A DNA stretch of 64,000 nucleotides from contig CAJTRO010000012.1 in assembly GCA_910579015.1 (NCBI GenBank), positions 1-64,000 of the forward strand, in the 5' to 3' direction. Both the position numbers and the translations under genes were made by a program. Below the pieces are notes generated by a model. The model saw nothing but the letters and a program-made list of their open reading frames with translations, searched no databases and was not told where the DNA came from. Source of the DNA: an uncultured Dorea sp. (GTDB lineage Bacteria > Bacillota_A > Clostridia > Lachnospirales > Lachnospiraceae). Numbering within the stretch: position 1 is the first letter of the stretch; each line of letters starts with the position of its first letter. This document shows, piece by piece, positions 51,913 to 60,055 of this stretch.

Positions 51913-52981
51913 TAGAAAAATGACCATCAAGCCATTTTACATATTCATCTTCTGTCTTATTACCCATTTTTATATCATCTCTCCATTCTTGACAATCACT
52001 CAAAAATTTTCGATGTTCATCACTTTTGGCTTCATATTTATTGGCAGACATTGTTCTCAGAATTTTCTCTTTTTTTGCACTTCCAGATTTTTCACGTTCT
52101 AATTGTCTTTCCAATCGTGATGTGTCAAAACAACTTTTAGCTCCATCATTCAAATTAGGGCAGTATTTTTTCCTTTTGTCACGTATTACAAATAAGCTTT
52201 TACAATAAGGACATTCTTTGAGAAAATATCTTTGCTGAAAAATGCAGTAAACGGAGGCCAGTATAAGGTCAATAATATCCGTAATATCAAATACCTCTAA
52301 TGGTATTTTTAACTCTCCCCATTTTGTTTTTATAATGTTATGTAGAGGTGAAGATGGACGTGGAAAAAGTGTGTTTCTCTCTTTAAGCGGTGGCGCGAAA
52401 GAGGAATCTTTAAAATTAACCTTCGACAAAGTATTCTCTATTTCACTCTCTGTCACAATACTTTGTTTACTCAACATATTAGTAACATATGTGGAGTGTT
52501 CTGGAAATACATCTTGAGCTTGATTTATAAGGAAACGTAACTCTTTGGTAGAAGAAAATTTTTCACCATCTTTACCTTGACATAATCTGATATAGCTCCA
52601 ATAACGTTGAAGTATCTTAGCAAGCTCTTTTTCATTTCTTCTAGAATGTACATACTCTTCTCTCTCTAAAAGCAATAAATCAAACACTTGGTATGCGGCA
52701 GCATCATCTTTATATATTAGATTAGAGAAAGAGGAATCCTCTTTTGAACAACTTTCCATTCCCTTTGATAAAACAATATCCCAAAGTAAACAAAAGTTCC
52801 TCTTTGCTAATGGATCTAATATTTTGATTGCTTTAGATAAAAATGTTCCCATTGGATAGACACCTGTTTGCATAGTAGCACTTTCGATAGATTCTCCGTC
52901 ATCACATACATAAATAGCTTCAACAAAATTATTTTTTGAAATTTCAGAGAATAGATAATACATCTTTACTTCTTTTTTCAT
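51893..52981 (-). CDS. Zinc-ribbon protein of unknown function (DUF6076-like)
   Basis: A 362-residue protein. Most is helical and unrecognised; near residues 265-305 is a zinc-ribbon, KECPYCKSLFVIRDKRKKYC, with a further Cys in KSCFDTSRLE, a pattern seen in the DUF6076-type proteins. The C-terminal ~70 residues are highly charged. The start at 52981 is 7 nt from AGGAGT on the minus strand (52989-52994); an adjacent ATG at 52984 is possible. The gene is convergent with the small-protein operon. Confidence 0.65.
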   Translation of the reverse strand: MKKEVKMYYLFSEISKNNFVEAIYVCDDGESIESATMQTGVYPMGTFLSKAIKILDPLAKRNFCLLWDIVLSKGMESCSKEDSSFSNLIYKDDAAAYQVFDLLLLEREEYVHSRRNEKELAKILQRYWSYIRLCQGKDGEKFSSTKELRFLINQAQDVFPEHSTYVTNMLSKQSIVTESEIENTLSKVNFKDSSFAPPLKERNTLFPRPSSPLHNIIKTKWGELKIPLEVFDITDIIDLILASVYCIFQQRYFLKECPYCKSLFVIRDKRKKYCPNLNDGAKSCFDTSRLERQLEREKSGSAKKEKILRTMSANKYEAKSDEHRKFLSDCQEWRDDIKMGNKTEDEYVKWLDGHFSKKRNTP

Positions 52982-53090
52982 CATAATCACTCCTTTTGTA
53001 TTGCTTACAGTAAATATATCATATTGCACGCAACATTGCAACTAGTATTTTCTAAAAATGTAAATTATAATGAAATCATGCTAGCGAATA

Positions 53091-53106
53091 CAAACGTTGA
53101 CGTTTG
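53091..53106. promoter_or_regulatory. Perfect palindrome upstream of the recombinase unit
   Basis: CAAACGT and ACGTTTG flank a central TG (53091-53106). It lies between the divergent DUF6076-like gene and the small ORF at 53240, where an operator would be expected. The binding protein is unknown. Confidence 0.4.
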
Positions 53107-53239
53107 AAATCAGGAACTTTGCTATCTTTCATCCTTGCTCATTTGCAAAACATAAAGAAGCCAATGTTTTATACGGACAGGCAAGCAAACAGCTCTTTCC
53201 GCATAAGAATTAACAATATTATTAAGGAGGCTTGTAATT

Positions 53240-53368
53240 ATGGAAGCAAACCGTTCTTCAGAAATAACGGTAAAATGCTATTTTGCAGAAGAAAGCATGG
53301 ATATTAGCAAGATCCTGAAAGAATCTCTTTTAGATTTCATTAAAAAACAAATAGAAAAAATCATATGA
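53240..53368 (+). CDS. 42-residue TnpW-like small protein upstream of the recombinase
   Basis: A short ORF starting MEANRSSEITVKCYF and ending KKQIEKII, with AAGGAGG at 53224-53230 and 9-10 nt spacing. Its beta-strand start and helical end resemble the small TnpW-type proteins encoded next to large serine recombinases in clostridial transposons, but the match is by eye. Its position, 104 nt upstream of the recombinase, makes it one candidate for an accessory or directionality factor. The stop is TGA at 53366-53368. Confidence 0.55.
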   Translation: MEANRSSEITVKCYFAEESMDISKILKESLLDFIKKQIEKII

Positions 53369-53376
53369 CCCAACAC

Positions 53377-53406
53377 TTGATTTTTCACCCGGATTTGTCT
53401 TATAAT
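53377..53406 (+). promoter_or_regulatory. Candidate recombinase promoter
   Basis: TTGATT (53377-53382) and TATAAT (53401-53406), spacer 18 bp, lie ~65 nt before the recombinase ATG. CCGGATTTGT and ACATTCCGG flank the -10 box as an imperfect inverted repeat that could be an operator. A sporulation-specific promoter was not recognised. Confidence 0.45.
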
Positions 53407-53472
53407 AACGAACATTCCGGACAGGAAAACTAAAAAGTGAATGGTCGCTGATGATATTAGGAGGCTTTTATT

Positions 53473-55074
53473 ATGAATAAAATCAGTAATCCAGAAAACT
53501 ATTCAGCGGCATTGTATTTACGTCTTTCAAAAGAAGACGATAAGAAAGGAGGGATGAGAATCGAAGATGATTCAGAAAGTATTAAGAATCAGAAAGCCTT
53601 GCTTGAGAATTTTGCTAAAGAACAAAACATAAATATATATGATATCTATATTGATGACGGATACAGTGGAACTTCATTTCAAAGACCAGATTTTGAACGT
53701 ATGCTTTCGGATATAGGAGCTAAGAAAATAAATATGGTTCTGACAAAGGATATGTCTAGGTTGGGGAGAGATTACATTGACACCGGATTTTATATGGAGC
53801 GTTATTTTCCCGAACATAATGTACGATACATTTCTTTGCTGGATGGTATTGACACTGGAGCAGACAACTATACCGATGATATTGCACCCTTTAAAGCCAT
53901 TTTCAATGACTATTATGCGAAGGACATTTCTAAAAAAATAACCAGTGTAAAAAGGGATAAACAGAAGAAAGGGTTATTTATCGGAGGTAAAGCGCCTTTT
54001 GGTTATAAGAAATCGTCTACAGAAAAGAATGTGATTGTAATTGATGAACCGGCGGCAGAAATCGTCAGAGAAATGTTTCAGCTTGCGTTGGAAGGGAATA
54101 GTTGCAGAGAGATCGCAGTAATTCTGAATAACAGGAATGTTCCGACACCTGCCGCTTATGCCAATATTAACTTATCTGTAAAAGGTCCTTATTCAGGGAA
54201 ATGGAGTTCAGAACGAGTTACCTTTATGTTGAAGAATGAGGTATATATTGGTTCTATGGTTCAGGGAAGGGTGCAAAAGGTAAGTTATAAGTCAAAAAAG
54301 TTCAGAAAACTTCCGAAAGAACAATGGACAGTAGTGGAGAATACCCACGAACCGCTGATTGACAAGGAAACCTTTCAAAAGGTAAATGCCCTCATTCAAA
54401 GCCGTAACCGCACACGTTCTTGCACCTATGACTTCTTATTAAAAGGAATAATTTTCTGCCATGAGTGCGGTCACCCTTTGGGGGTTATGAACAGACCTTT
54501 AGCAAACGGACAGGAAGTACTTTACTTTGCCTGTCGTACTTATCAGCGTTTTACCAAGAACAGCGCATGTACTTGTCACTGTGTCAAGGTTGAAGCGGTT
54601 ACGAAGGCAGTTCTGGAACAAGTGAAGAAAATATGCCAATATTATGCGAATCAATTAGATTTAGACGAGATCACAAAGGAAGCAAGGCGAAGGCTGAAAG
54701 ACGAGAAGCGCAAGCAAGGAAAGGACATTGACAGCTCTAAGAAGCAGTTGGAAAACATTCAGTTGAAGATTGACAAGATTTATGAAGATAAGCTCAACGG
54801 TGAGATTGATGAGGAACTGTTTCAGCGTATGTACAAGAAATTTAAAGAAGAACAGTCAATGTTGAGAGATAAAATCAGTTCCCTGGAATCGTCGGCTGAC
54901 AATATATCCTTTGACAAACAGAGGGTTAAGGAGCTTGTCACTGAATTCCTGAACAGGAAAGAATATGACAGAGCGTTACTTGTCAGCCTGATTCATAAGA
55001 TTGAATTAACAGAGAATAAGGAAGTGCTTATTCATTTCAAGTACAAGGAACTCGATGTGATCAATCATTTATAA
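53473..55074 (+). CDS. Large serine recombinase (SpoIVCA/TnpX type) of the skin-like element
   Basis: A 533-residue site-specific recombinase. The N-terminal catalytic domain has ALYLRLSKEDDKK with nucleophile Ser19, DGYSGTSFQRPDFERML and KDMSRLGRDYIDTG. The recombinase domain follows (GGKAPFGYKKSS, IAVILNNRNVPTP), then a zinc-ribbon (FCHECGHP, FACRTYQRF, CTCHCVK) and a long coiled coil (QLENIQLKIDKIYEDK and beyond) as in directional serine integrases. AGGAGGC precedes the ATG. The stop codon lies inside the right att arm, 16 nt from the crossover GT. It should excise the element in the mother cell and rebuild sigK. Confidence 0.94.
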   Translation: MNKISNPENYSAALYLRLSKEDDKKGGMRIEDDSESIKNQKALLENFAKEQNINIYDIYIDDGYSGTSFQRPDFERMLSDIGAKKINMVLTKDMSRLGRDYIDTGFYMERYFPEHNVRYISLLDGIDTGADNYTDDIAPFKAIFNDYYAKDISKKITSVKRDKQKKGLFIGGKAPFGYKKSSTEKNVIVIDEPAAEIVREMFQLALEGNSCREIAVILNNRNVPTPAAYANINLSVKGPYSGKWSSERVTFMLKNEVYIGSMVQGRVQKVSYKSKKFRKLPKEQWTVVENTHEPLIDKETFQKVNALIQSRNRTRSCTYDFLLKGIIFCHECGHPLGVMNRPLANGQEVLYFACRTYQRFTKNSACTCHCVKVEAVTKAVLEQVKKICQYYANQLDLDEITKEARRRLKDEKRKQGKDIDSSKKQLENIQLKIDKIYEDKLNGEIDEELFQRMYKKFKEEQSMLRDKISSLESSADNISFDKQRVKELVTEFLNRKEYDRALLVSLIHKIELTENKEVLIHFKYKELDVINHL

Positions 55075-55110
55075 TAAGCGATATTTTATGTTTCGAGGAT
55101 AGAAAAAAGC
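55066..55110 (+). other. attR: right junction of the skin-like element
   Basis: CATTTATAATAAGC (55066-55079) is the exact inverse of 41729-41742. Ten nucleotides later comes the crossover GT (55090-55091), then sigK codons TCG AGG ATA GAA. The arm overlaps the last codons of the recombinase gene. Confidence 0.88.
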
Positions 55111-55140
55111 GCGATCGAGAAGCTGCGGGGGTATTTTTAA
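55092..55140 (+). pseudogene. sigK: sigK 3' end separated by the skin-like element
   Basis: Completes the codon GT|T and then reads SRIEKSAIEKLRGYF followed by TAA at 55138-55140. This is the second half of the sigma-K region 4.2 helix-turn-helix and the C-terminus, joined in frame to 41150-41718 after excision (618 nt, 205 residues). It has no start or ribosome binding site of its own. It is not decayed: it is an inactive fragment only while the element is present. Confidence 0.93.
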
Positions 55141-55157
55141 AATTAAAGAAATAAAAG

Positions 55158-55204
55158 AAAACAGAGATTAGTCAGATTCGTCTGCCTGATCTCTGTTTTT
55201 CTTT
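55158..55204 (+). terminator. Terminator of sigK
   Basis: AAACAGAGAT (55158-55167) pairs with ATCTCTGTTT (55189-55198), followed by TTCTTT. It lies 18 nt after the sigK stop, consistent with the 3' end being the true end of the gene. Confidence 0.82.
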
Positions 55205-55354
55205 AGAGAATCTTTAGAAATGAAAGAATAGGGCAGGTTTATCTTCAGAATATGTTTAGAAATGCTTATCGCGGTTCTTAAGATTTCTGGAATAGAATGT
55301 TACTCATAGGAAATGACTATACAGAGGATATGAGAGAGTGAAGGGAGAATCTAT

Positions 55355-56533
55355 ATGAAGGTAATGATATTAAGCGGAAGATTTGGGTTTGGACATGAGA
55401 TGGCGGCAAATGCGATCCGTGAGGAATTTGAAAGACAGGACAGCAGTACCGAGATCGTACAGAAGGATCTGCTGGCATATTTTTACCCGCATATAAGCAG
55501 GCTGATCTATAAGGTATTCAGTCTGGTGGCAGAGAGGTGTCACGGAGTGTACAATCTGGTGTACAGGATGTCAGAGCGGATGAATGCAGAGATCAGGCAG
55601 GGAGGTTCCATGCTGTACTTTAAGTTCAAGAAGATGATGGAGGATGAAGCGCCGGATCTTATCGTGTGCACCCACCCCATATGTGTGAAGGCGGCGGCTT
55701 TCTACAAATTGAAAACAGGTAGTCAGGTTCCGCTTGTATCCTGTATCACTGATACCACCATACATATGGGATGGGTGGCGGATCAGGCAGACGCCTATCT
55801 GGTCCCGACGCCGGAGATGAAGGAGTATCTGGTCCGTATGGGAACCTGGGCGGATGTGTATGTGACCGGGATACCGGTGCGGCAGCAGTTCCTTGAGAGA
55901 GGAACTGCCATAAAGAAGCAGGAAACGCCGGGGATGAAGAGGGTGCTGGTGATGGGCGGCGGCCTTGGGATCATGCCCGGACTTGAAGAACTGATCGATT
56001 CTCTTCACCGGATGCCGGATGTCCATACGACAGTGATCACCGGAAAGAACCAGGCTCTCTGCCAGAAATGGAGCGGGCGTTATGAGGACGTTGAGGTACT
56101 GGGGTATGTGGGGAATATCGGAACATATATCGGACGATCGGATCTGGTGATAACGAAGGCTGGAGGGATCACGATGTTTGAGCTGATCCACAGCCAGGTG
56201 CCTATGTTCATCATCCATCCGTTCCTGGAACAGGAGATCATGAATGCAAGGTATGCCATGGGACGGGGATTCGCCAGAGTTATATGGAATAGGGACGAGG
56301 ATTTTGTAAGGGAGCTTGAAGGGCTTCTGTCAGATTCCGAGATGCTTAAGGGGATGCAGGAGTGTATGGTGAAGGCAAAGCGTGAAATGATAGAGACCAG
56401 TCTTGATGACGCGGTTAAGGAAATGTCCCGGAAGGCTTACAGGTATGAGGCGTCATCCGGCTTTTATATGCCGGACTGCTTTTCGGGGAGTTATCAGATG
56501 CAGGCGGGGCTTGGGGGCTCAGGCCGGATATGA
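55355..56533 (+). CDS. MurG-like diacylglycerol glucosyltransferase
   Basis: A 392-residue GT28/MGDG-synthase-type enzyme: SGRFGFGHEMAANAIREEF at the N-terminus, VCTHPICVKAAAFY, VLVMGGGLGIMPGLEELI, and the UDP-sugar binding GRSDLVITKAGGITMFELI. These enzymes add glucose or galactose to diacylglycerol for glycolipids and lipoteichoic acid anchors. GGGAGAATC precedes the ATG. It is followed by a deacetylase and a flippase-like membrane protein on the same strand. Confidence 0.88.
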   Translation: MKVMILSGRFGFGHEMAANAIREEFERQDSSTEIVQKDLLAYFYPHISRLIYKVFSLVAERCHGVYNLVYRMSERMNAEIRQGGSMLYFKFKKMMEDEAPDLIVCTHPICVKAAAFYKLKTGSQVPLVSCITDTTIHMGWVADQADAYLVPTPEMKEYLVRMGTWADVYVTGIPVRQQFLERGTAIKKQETPGMKRVLVMGGGLGIMPGLEELIDSLHRMPDVHTTVITGKNQALCQKWSGRYEDVEVLGYVGNIGTYIGRSDLVITKAGGITMFELIHSQVPMFIIHPFLEQEIMNARYAMGRGFARVIWNRDEDFVRELEGLLSDSEMLKGMQECMVKAKREMIETSLDDAVKEMSRKAYRYEASSGFYMPDCFSGSYQMQAGLGGSGRI

Positions 56534-56552
56534 TTTGAGGAGGAATGAGAAG

Positions 56553-57263
56553 ATGGAGACATTATGGACAGGGATCATAGTATTTGGCTGTGCGGTACTG
56601 CTGTGTTACAGTCTGGTGCCGTCGGCCGGTTTAAAGTACATCTGGAAGCATAACAGCAGGAAGAGGTTAAGAGAAGGACGTACAGACAAGCGGTTATACC
56701 TGACCTTCGACGACGGGCCAAGCAGGGAGTATACCGGCCGGCTTCTGTGCCTTCTGAAGCAGTACAGGATCAAGGCAAGCTTCTTTGTTGTCGCTGAGTT
56801 TGCAGAAGAGAATCCGGACCTGATCGAGTGGATGAAGGAAGAAGGACATCTTGTGGGGATTCATTCCGTACAGCATAAGAATGCACTGTTCAGGAGCAGG
56901 AGGTTCGTAAGGAGAGATCTTCGCAGGTCGATTGAGACGATGGAGGGGATGGGGATAAAGGTACATTATTACCGCCCGCCATGGGGACATCTGAATCTCT
57001 GGACACTGTTCTTTATCAGGCGCCTGGGGCTTAGGCTGATCTTGTGGGACGTGATGGCGGAGGACTGGTCGGCGATGGAGACGGCCGGGACCATCAGAGA
57101 AAAGCTTATAAGGCGGGTATTTCCGGGGGCGGTCATCTGCCTTCATGACGGCAGAGGGGCGGCAGGCGCGCCGGGCAGGACCATCGAGGCGCTGGGAGAA
57201 TCCCTTCCGCTCCTTATCAGTCAGGGATATTCTTTTGAGAGGATGGATGCGTATGAATACTAA
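56553..57263 (+). CDS. Polysaccharide deacetylase
   Basis: A 236-residue NodB-fold protein with an N-terminal membrane segment (about 5-25), LTFDDGPSREYT (catalytic Asp and metal Asp), GIHSVQHKNALF, YRPPWGHLNLWTL and VICLHDGRG. The ATG at 56553 follows GAGGAGGA; upstream in-frame starts run into the previous gene. It overlaps the next gene by 11 bp. The substrate is probably an envelope glycan or N-acetylated lipid sugar. Confidence 0.9.
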   Translation: METLWTGIIVFGCAVLLCYSLVPSAGLKYIWKHNSRKRLREGRTDKRLYLTFDDGPSREYTGRLLCLLKQYRIKASFFVVAEFAEENPDLIEWMKEEGHLVGIHSVQHKNALFRSRRFVRRDLRRSIETMEGMGIKVHYYRPPWGHLNLWTLFFIRRLGLRLILWDVMAEDWSAMETAGTIREKLIRRVFPGAVICLHDGRGAAGAPGRTIEALGESLPLLISQGYSFERMDAYEY

Positions 57264-58290
57264 TCTGTCAATGCAGAAAACGATAAGGTATGTGGCGTTT
57301 TTTCTTATATTTGTTGCGGCCGTATCCTTCCTGGTGTTACGTGGAGCAGATATCAGGATGGTGGGAGATGCTCTCTCTAAAGCTTCGGTTTCATATCTTG
57401 CGGCAGGTCTTTTGATGGCGGAGGTATTTCATCTGTCAGAGGGGATTAATCTAAGGACCTTGCTCCGGTCGTTCGGTTATCCTGTCACATTCTGGCAGGG
57501 AATGAAGTATGCCTATATAGGCTTCTTCTTCAGTTCTGTTACACCTTCATCCACGGGGGGACAGCCGGCGCAGATTTATGCCATGAAAAGAGACGGTATT
57601 GAGGTTGGGCACGGAACACTGGCGCTGATTGCGGAGCTGGCAAGCTTCGAGATTGCGGTGTTTTTCATGGAGATCGCGGCTGTCACGGCAATTTTTCTGG
57701 GAAAGGTGAAGCCGACAGGAGAGATCATGACACTTGCCGTGCTTGGATTTCTGACAAATATCCTGTTTATTGCGGGATTGTTGATGGTTCTGTTTTCGCA
57801 CAGGTTAAAGGAGCGGATGCTTGGACTTGTGTGTGGACTGATCTGGAGATTTCCTATAAAAAACAAGACAAAATGGCAGGAAAAGTCAGGGGAAATGTTC
57901 CGGGATTTTCAGTCTTGTGCGGATCTGATACGCAGGGAACCAAAGGTCATGGGAAAGGTGCTTTTAGTCAGTGTATGTCAGGTGGTGTGCTGGTTCAGCA
58001 TTCCTTTTATGGTATATCGTGCCATGGGGGAAGATATGGCAGGTTATCCAGAGCTTTTCTTGTTGCAGACAGTCCTGTACATGACGACGGCGCTGCTTCC
58101 CTTTCCGGGGGCGGCGGGGATAAGCGAATATGCATTTGTCCGGCTGTTTGCCGGAGTATTTGTGAAGAATCCCATCGCGGCGGCCACACTGGTGAGCCGG
58201 GGCGTCAGCTTCTATGGCCTGCTGCTGATCAGCGTTGCAATGTCGGCAATTCTCTGGAAACGCCGGAGCGTCAAGGACAGTTTTGCATGA
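57253..58290 (+). CDS. YbhN/UPF0104-family membrane protein (flippase-like)
   Basis: A 345-residue protein with about eight membrane segments in the lysylphosphatidylglycerol synthase/UPF0104 pattern: VTPSSTGGQPAQIYAMKRDG is the conserved signature, as is FPGAAGISEYAFVRLFAG. The ATG at 57253 overlaps the deacetylase gene; the longer frame starts inside that gene. It probably moves or handles a membrane lipid, fitting the glycolipid genes upstream. Confidence 0.85.
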   Translation: MNTNLSMQKTIRYVAFFLIFVAAVSFLVLRGADIRMVGDALSKASVSYLAAGLLMAEVFHLSEGINLRTLLRSFGYPVTFWQGMKYAYIGFFFSSVTPSSTGGQPAQIYAMKRDGIEVGHGTLALIAELASFEIAVFFMEIAAVTAIFLGKVKPTGEIMTLAVLGFLTNILFIAGLLMVLFSHRLKERMLGLVCGLIWRFPIKNKTKWQEKSGEMFRDFQSCADLIRREPKVMGKVLLVSVCQVVCWFSIPFMVYRAMGEDMAGYPELFLLQTVLYMTTALLPFPGAAGISEYAFVRLFAGVFVKNPIAAATLVSRGVSFYGLLLISVAMSAILWKRRSVKDSFA

Positions 58291-58334
58291 AGGGTTCCGG
58301 TGGAATATTGTCGAAATTTGTCTGACAAAATTCC

Positions 58335-58363
58335 TTGCAGGATCCGGGGCAGTGTATTATGAT
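58335..58363 (+). promoter_or_regulatory. Promoter of the comM-dprA-topA region
   Basis: TTGCAG (58335-58340) and TATGAT (58358-58363), spacer 17 bp. The leader to the comM ATG is ~140 nt and contains a stem-loop, GGCCTGA (58406-58412) with TCAGGCC (58440-58446). Confidence 0.6.
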
Positions 58364-58510
58364 AAATACATAGTAGAAGAATTTCTTATAAGTCGTTCAC
58401 CGGCCGGCCTGAGTTCACAGGTCTGCCGGATTCACTATATCAGGCCGTGTCGGCCCAATATCACAGACATAAGGGAATATGGTTTATTTACAGAGAAAGG
58501 AGCAGAATGC

Positions 58511-60049
58511 ATGTCATTTAGTACCGTCTTATCTGCCGCGATCCAGGGGCTTCATGTCGAACTGGTCCATGTGGAGGCAGATGTCAGTAACGGCCTGCCT
58601 GTGTTCCATATGGTGGGTTATCTTTCTTCGGAGGTAAAGGAGGCTTCCGAACGAGTCAGAACCGCAATCCGTAATTCAGGGATCAAACTGCCTGCGAAGA
58701 AGACGGTAGTCAATCTGGCCCCGGCGACAGTGCGCAAGAGAGGGGCCTCTTTCGATCTGCCGATCGCGCTGGCGGTCCTGGCGTCTATGGGGAGCTTTCC
58801 GGGGGAACAGTTAGAGGATACGCTGGTGCTGGGAGAACTGGGGCTGGATGGAAGCGTCAAGGAAGTGGCGGGGGTTCTTCCTGTTGTGATGCAGGCAAAG
58901 GAAGAAGGGTGTAGAAGATGTATCCTTCCGGCGCAGAATGTGCGGGAAGGAGCGCTGGTTGGGGGGATGGAGATCCTGGGAGTGGAGCATCTTACGCAAG
59001 CCTGTCAGTATCTGAACGGAGAATGCCGGATTGAGGCCGTATCCGGCAGAATGCCGGACGAAGCCGGGAAGGAGCCGGCGGAGTGCGGGCTGGATTATGC
59101 GGATATACAGGGACAGGAAGCGGTAAAGCGCGCCACGGAGGTTGCGGTGGCAGGAGGACACAATCTGCTTCTGGTGGGGCCTCCGGGAAGCGGAAAGACC
59201 ATGATGGCAAAGAGGGTGCCGACGATCCTGCCGCCGCCGGTCCTTAAGGAGAGTATGGAGATCACGAAGATCTATAGTGTTCTTGGCATGGTCGACAAGG
59301 AGCACCCGCTGATGACGGGAAGGCCCTTTCGAAGCGTCCACCACACGGTGACAAAGGCGGCGCTTATCGGAGGCGGGAGTGTTCCTGTGCCGGGGGAGAT
59401 CAGCCTGGCCCACGGAGGCGTCCTTTTTCTGGATGAACTGGCAGAATTCTGTAAACCGGTTCTGGAGGTGTTGAGACAGCCGTTGGAGGAAAGGCAGATC
59501 CGCATTACGAGAAGCCGGGGAAACTATGTGTTTCCGGCAGATTTCATTCTGGTCTGCGCCATGAATCCCTGTCCCTGCGGAAATTATCCGGATTTTAACA
59601 GGTGCACCTGTACGCCGCCGCAGATCCAGCAGTATCTCGGGAAGATCAGCCAGCCGTTTCTGGACCGGATTGATATCTGTGCGGAAGCGCCGCAGATCCG
59701 ATACGAGGCGCTTGCGCAGGAGAAAAAGCAGGAGAGCTCTGCCAGTATCCGCGCCAGGGTATGCAGGGCAAGACTTGTACAGCAGGAGCGGTATGAGGGC
59801 AGGGGGATCTGGACGAATTCCATGCTGGGAGTGAATGAGCTTAGAGAATTCTGCCGGCTTGATGAAGCGGAAGAACGGCTGATGAGGAAGGCTTTCTCGT
59901 CTCTGGGGCTTACGGCGAGGACGTATCATAAGATTCTTAAGGTGGCAAGGACCATTGCGGATCTTGACGGGAGCGATGGGATCAGGGAAAGCCACTTAAA
60001 GGAGGCTGTCGGTTATCGGATGATAGATAAGAAATATTGGGGAAGGTGA
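58511..60049 (+). CDS. comM: YifB/ComM-family Mg-chelatase-like AAA protein
   Basis: A 512-residue AAA+ protein. The N-terminal ~190 residues are a ChlI/LonS5-like domain (FHMVGYLSSEVKEASERVR, LAPATVRKRGASFDLPIAL). The AAA core has VGPPGSGKTMMAKRVPTILP, LAHGGVLFLDELAEF and AMNPCPCGNYPD. ComM is a branch-migration helicase in natural transformation. GAAAGGAG is before the ATG at 58511; the longer upstream frame lies inside the previous gene. It is 6 nt from dprA. Confidence 0.94.
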   Translation: MSFSTVLSAAIQGLHVELVHVEADVSNGLPVFHMVGYLSSEVKEASERVRTAIRNSGIKLPAKKTVVNLAPATVRKRGASFDLPIALAVLASMGSFPGEQLEDTLVLGELGLDGSVKEVAGVLPVVMQAKEEGCRRCILPAQNVREGALVGGMEILGVEHLTQACQYLNGECRIEAVSGRMPDEAGKEPAECGLDYADIQGQEAVKRATEVAVAGGHNLLLVGPPGSGKTMMAKRVPTILPPPVLKESMEITKIYSVLGMVDKEHPLMTGRPFRSVHHTVTKAALIGGGSVPVPGEISLAHGGVLFLDELAEFCKPVLEVLRQPLEERQIRITRSRGNYVFPADFILVCAMNPCPCGNYPDFNRCTCTPPQIQQYLGKISQPFLDRIDICAEAPQIRYEALAQEKKQESSASIRARVCRARLVQQERYEGRGIWTNSMLGVNELREFCRLDEAEERLMRKAFSSLGLTARTYHKILKVARTIADLDGSDGIRESHLKEAVGYRMIDKKYWGR

Positions 60050-60055
60050 TAAGAT

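Larger units (their letters stand above)
41719..55091 (+). mobile_element. Skin-like element (sigK-intervening sequence), about 13.4 kb
   Basis: AT-rich DNA separating the two parts of sigK. Its ends are the GT dinucleotides at 41717-41718 and 55090-55091; joining the flanks across them gives an in-frame sigma-K reading ISRSYVSRIEKSAIEKL. A large serine recombinase gene ends 16 nt from the right boundary. Cargo: primase-helicase, XRE regulator, endonuclease III-like protein, LRR protein, small serine recombinase, phosphatase-like and hydrolase-like proteins, four small unknowns, a zinc-ribbon protein and a 42-codon ORF. No transfer or virion genes are visible. Exact length depends on where within the GT the exchange occurs. 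Confidence 0.93.

Noticed and set aside
41719..55091. The element as an integrative conjugative element or complete prophage
   Set aside because: No relaxase, type IV coupling, capsid, portal, terminase or lysis genes were seen among its ORFs.
58811..59995. 394-codon minus-strand ORF opposite comM
   Set aside because: Shadow of comM with no recognisable domain; Arg/His/Pro-rich translation typical of antisense frames.
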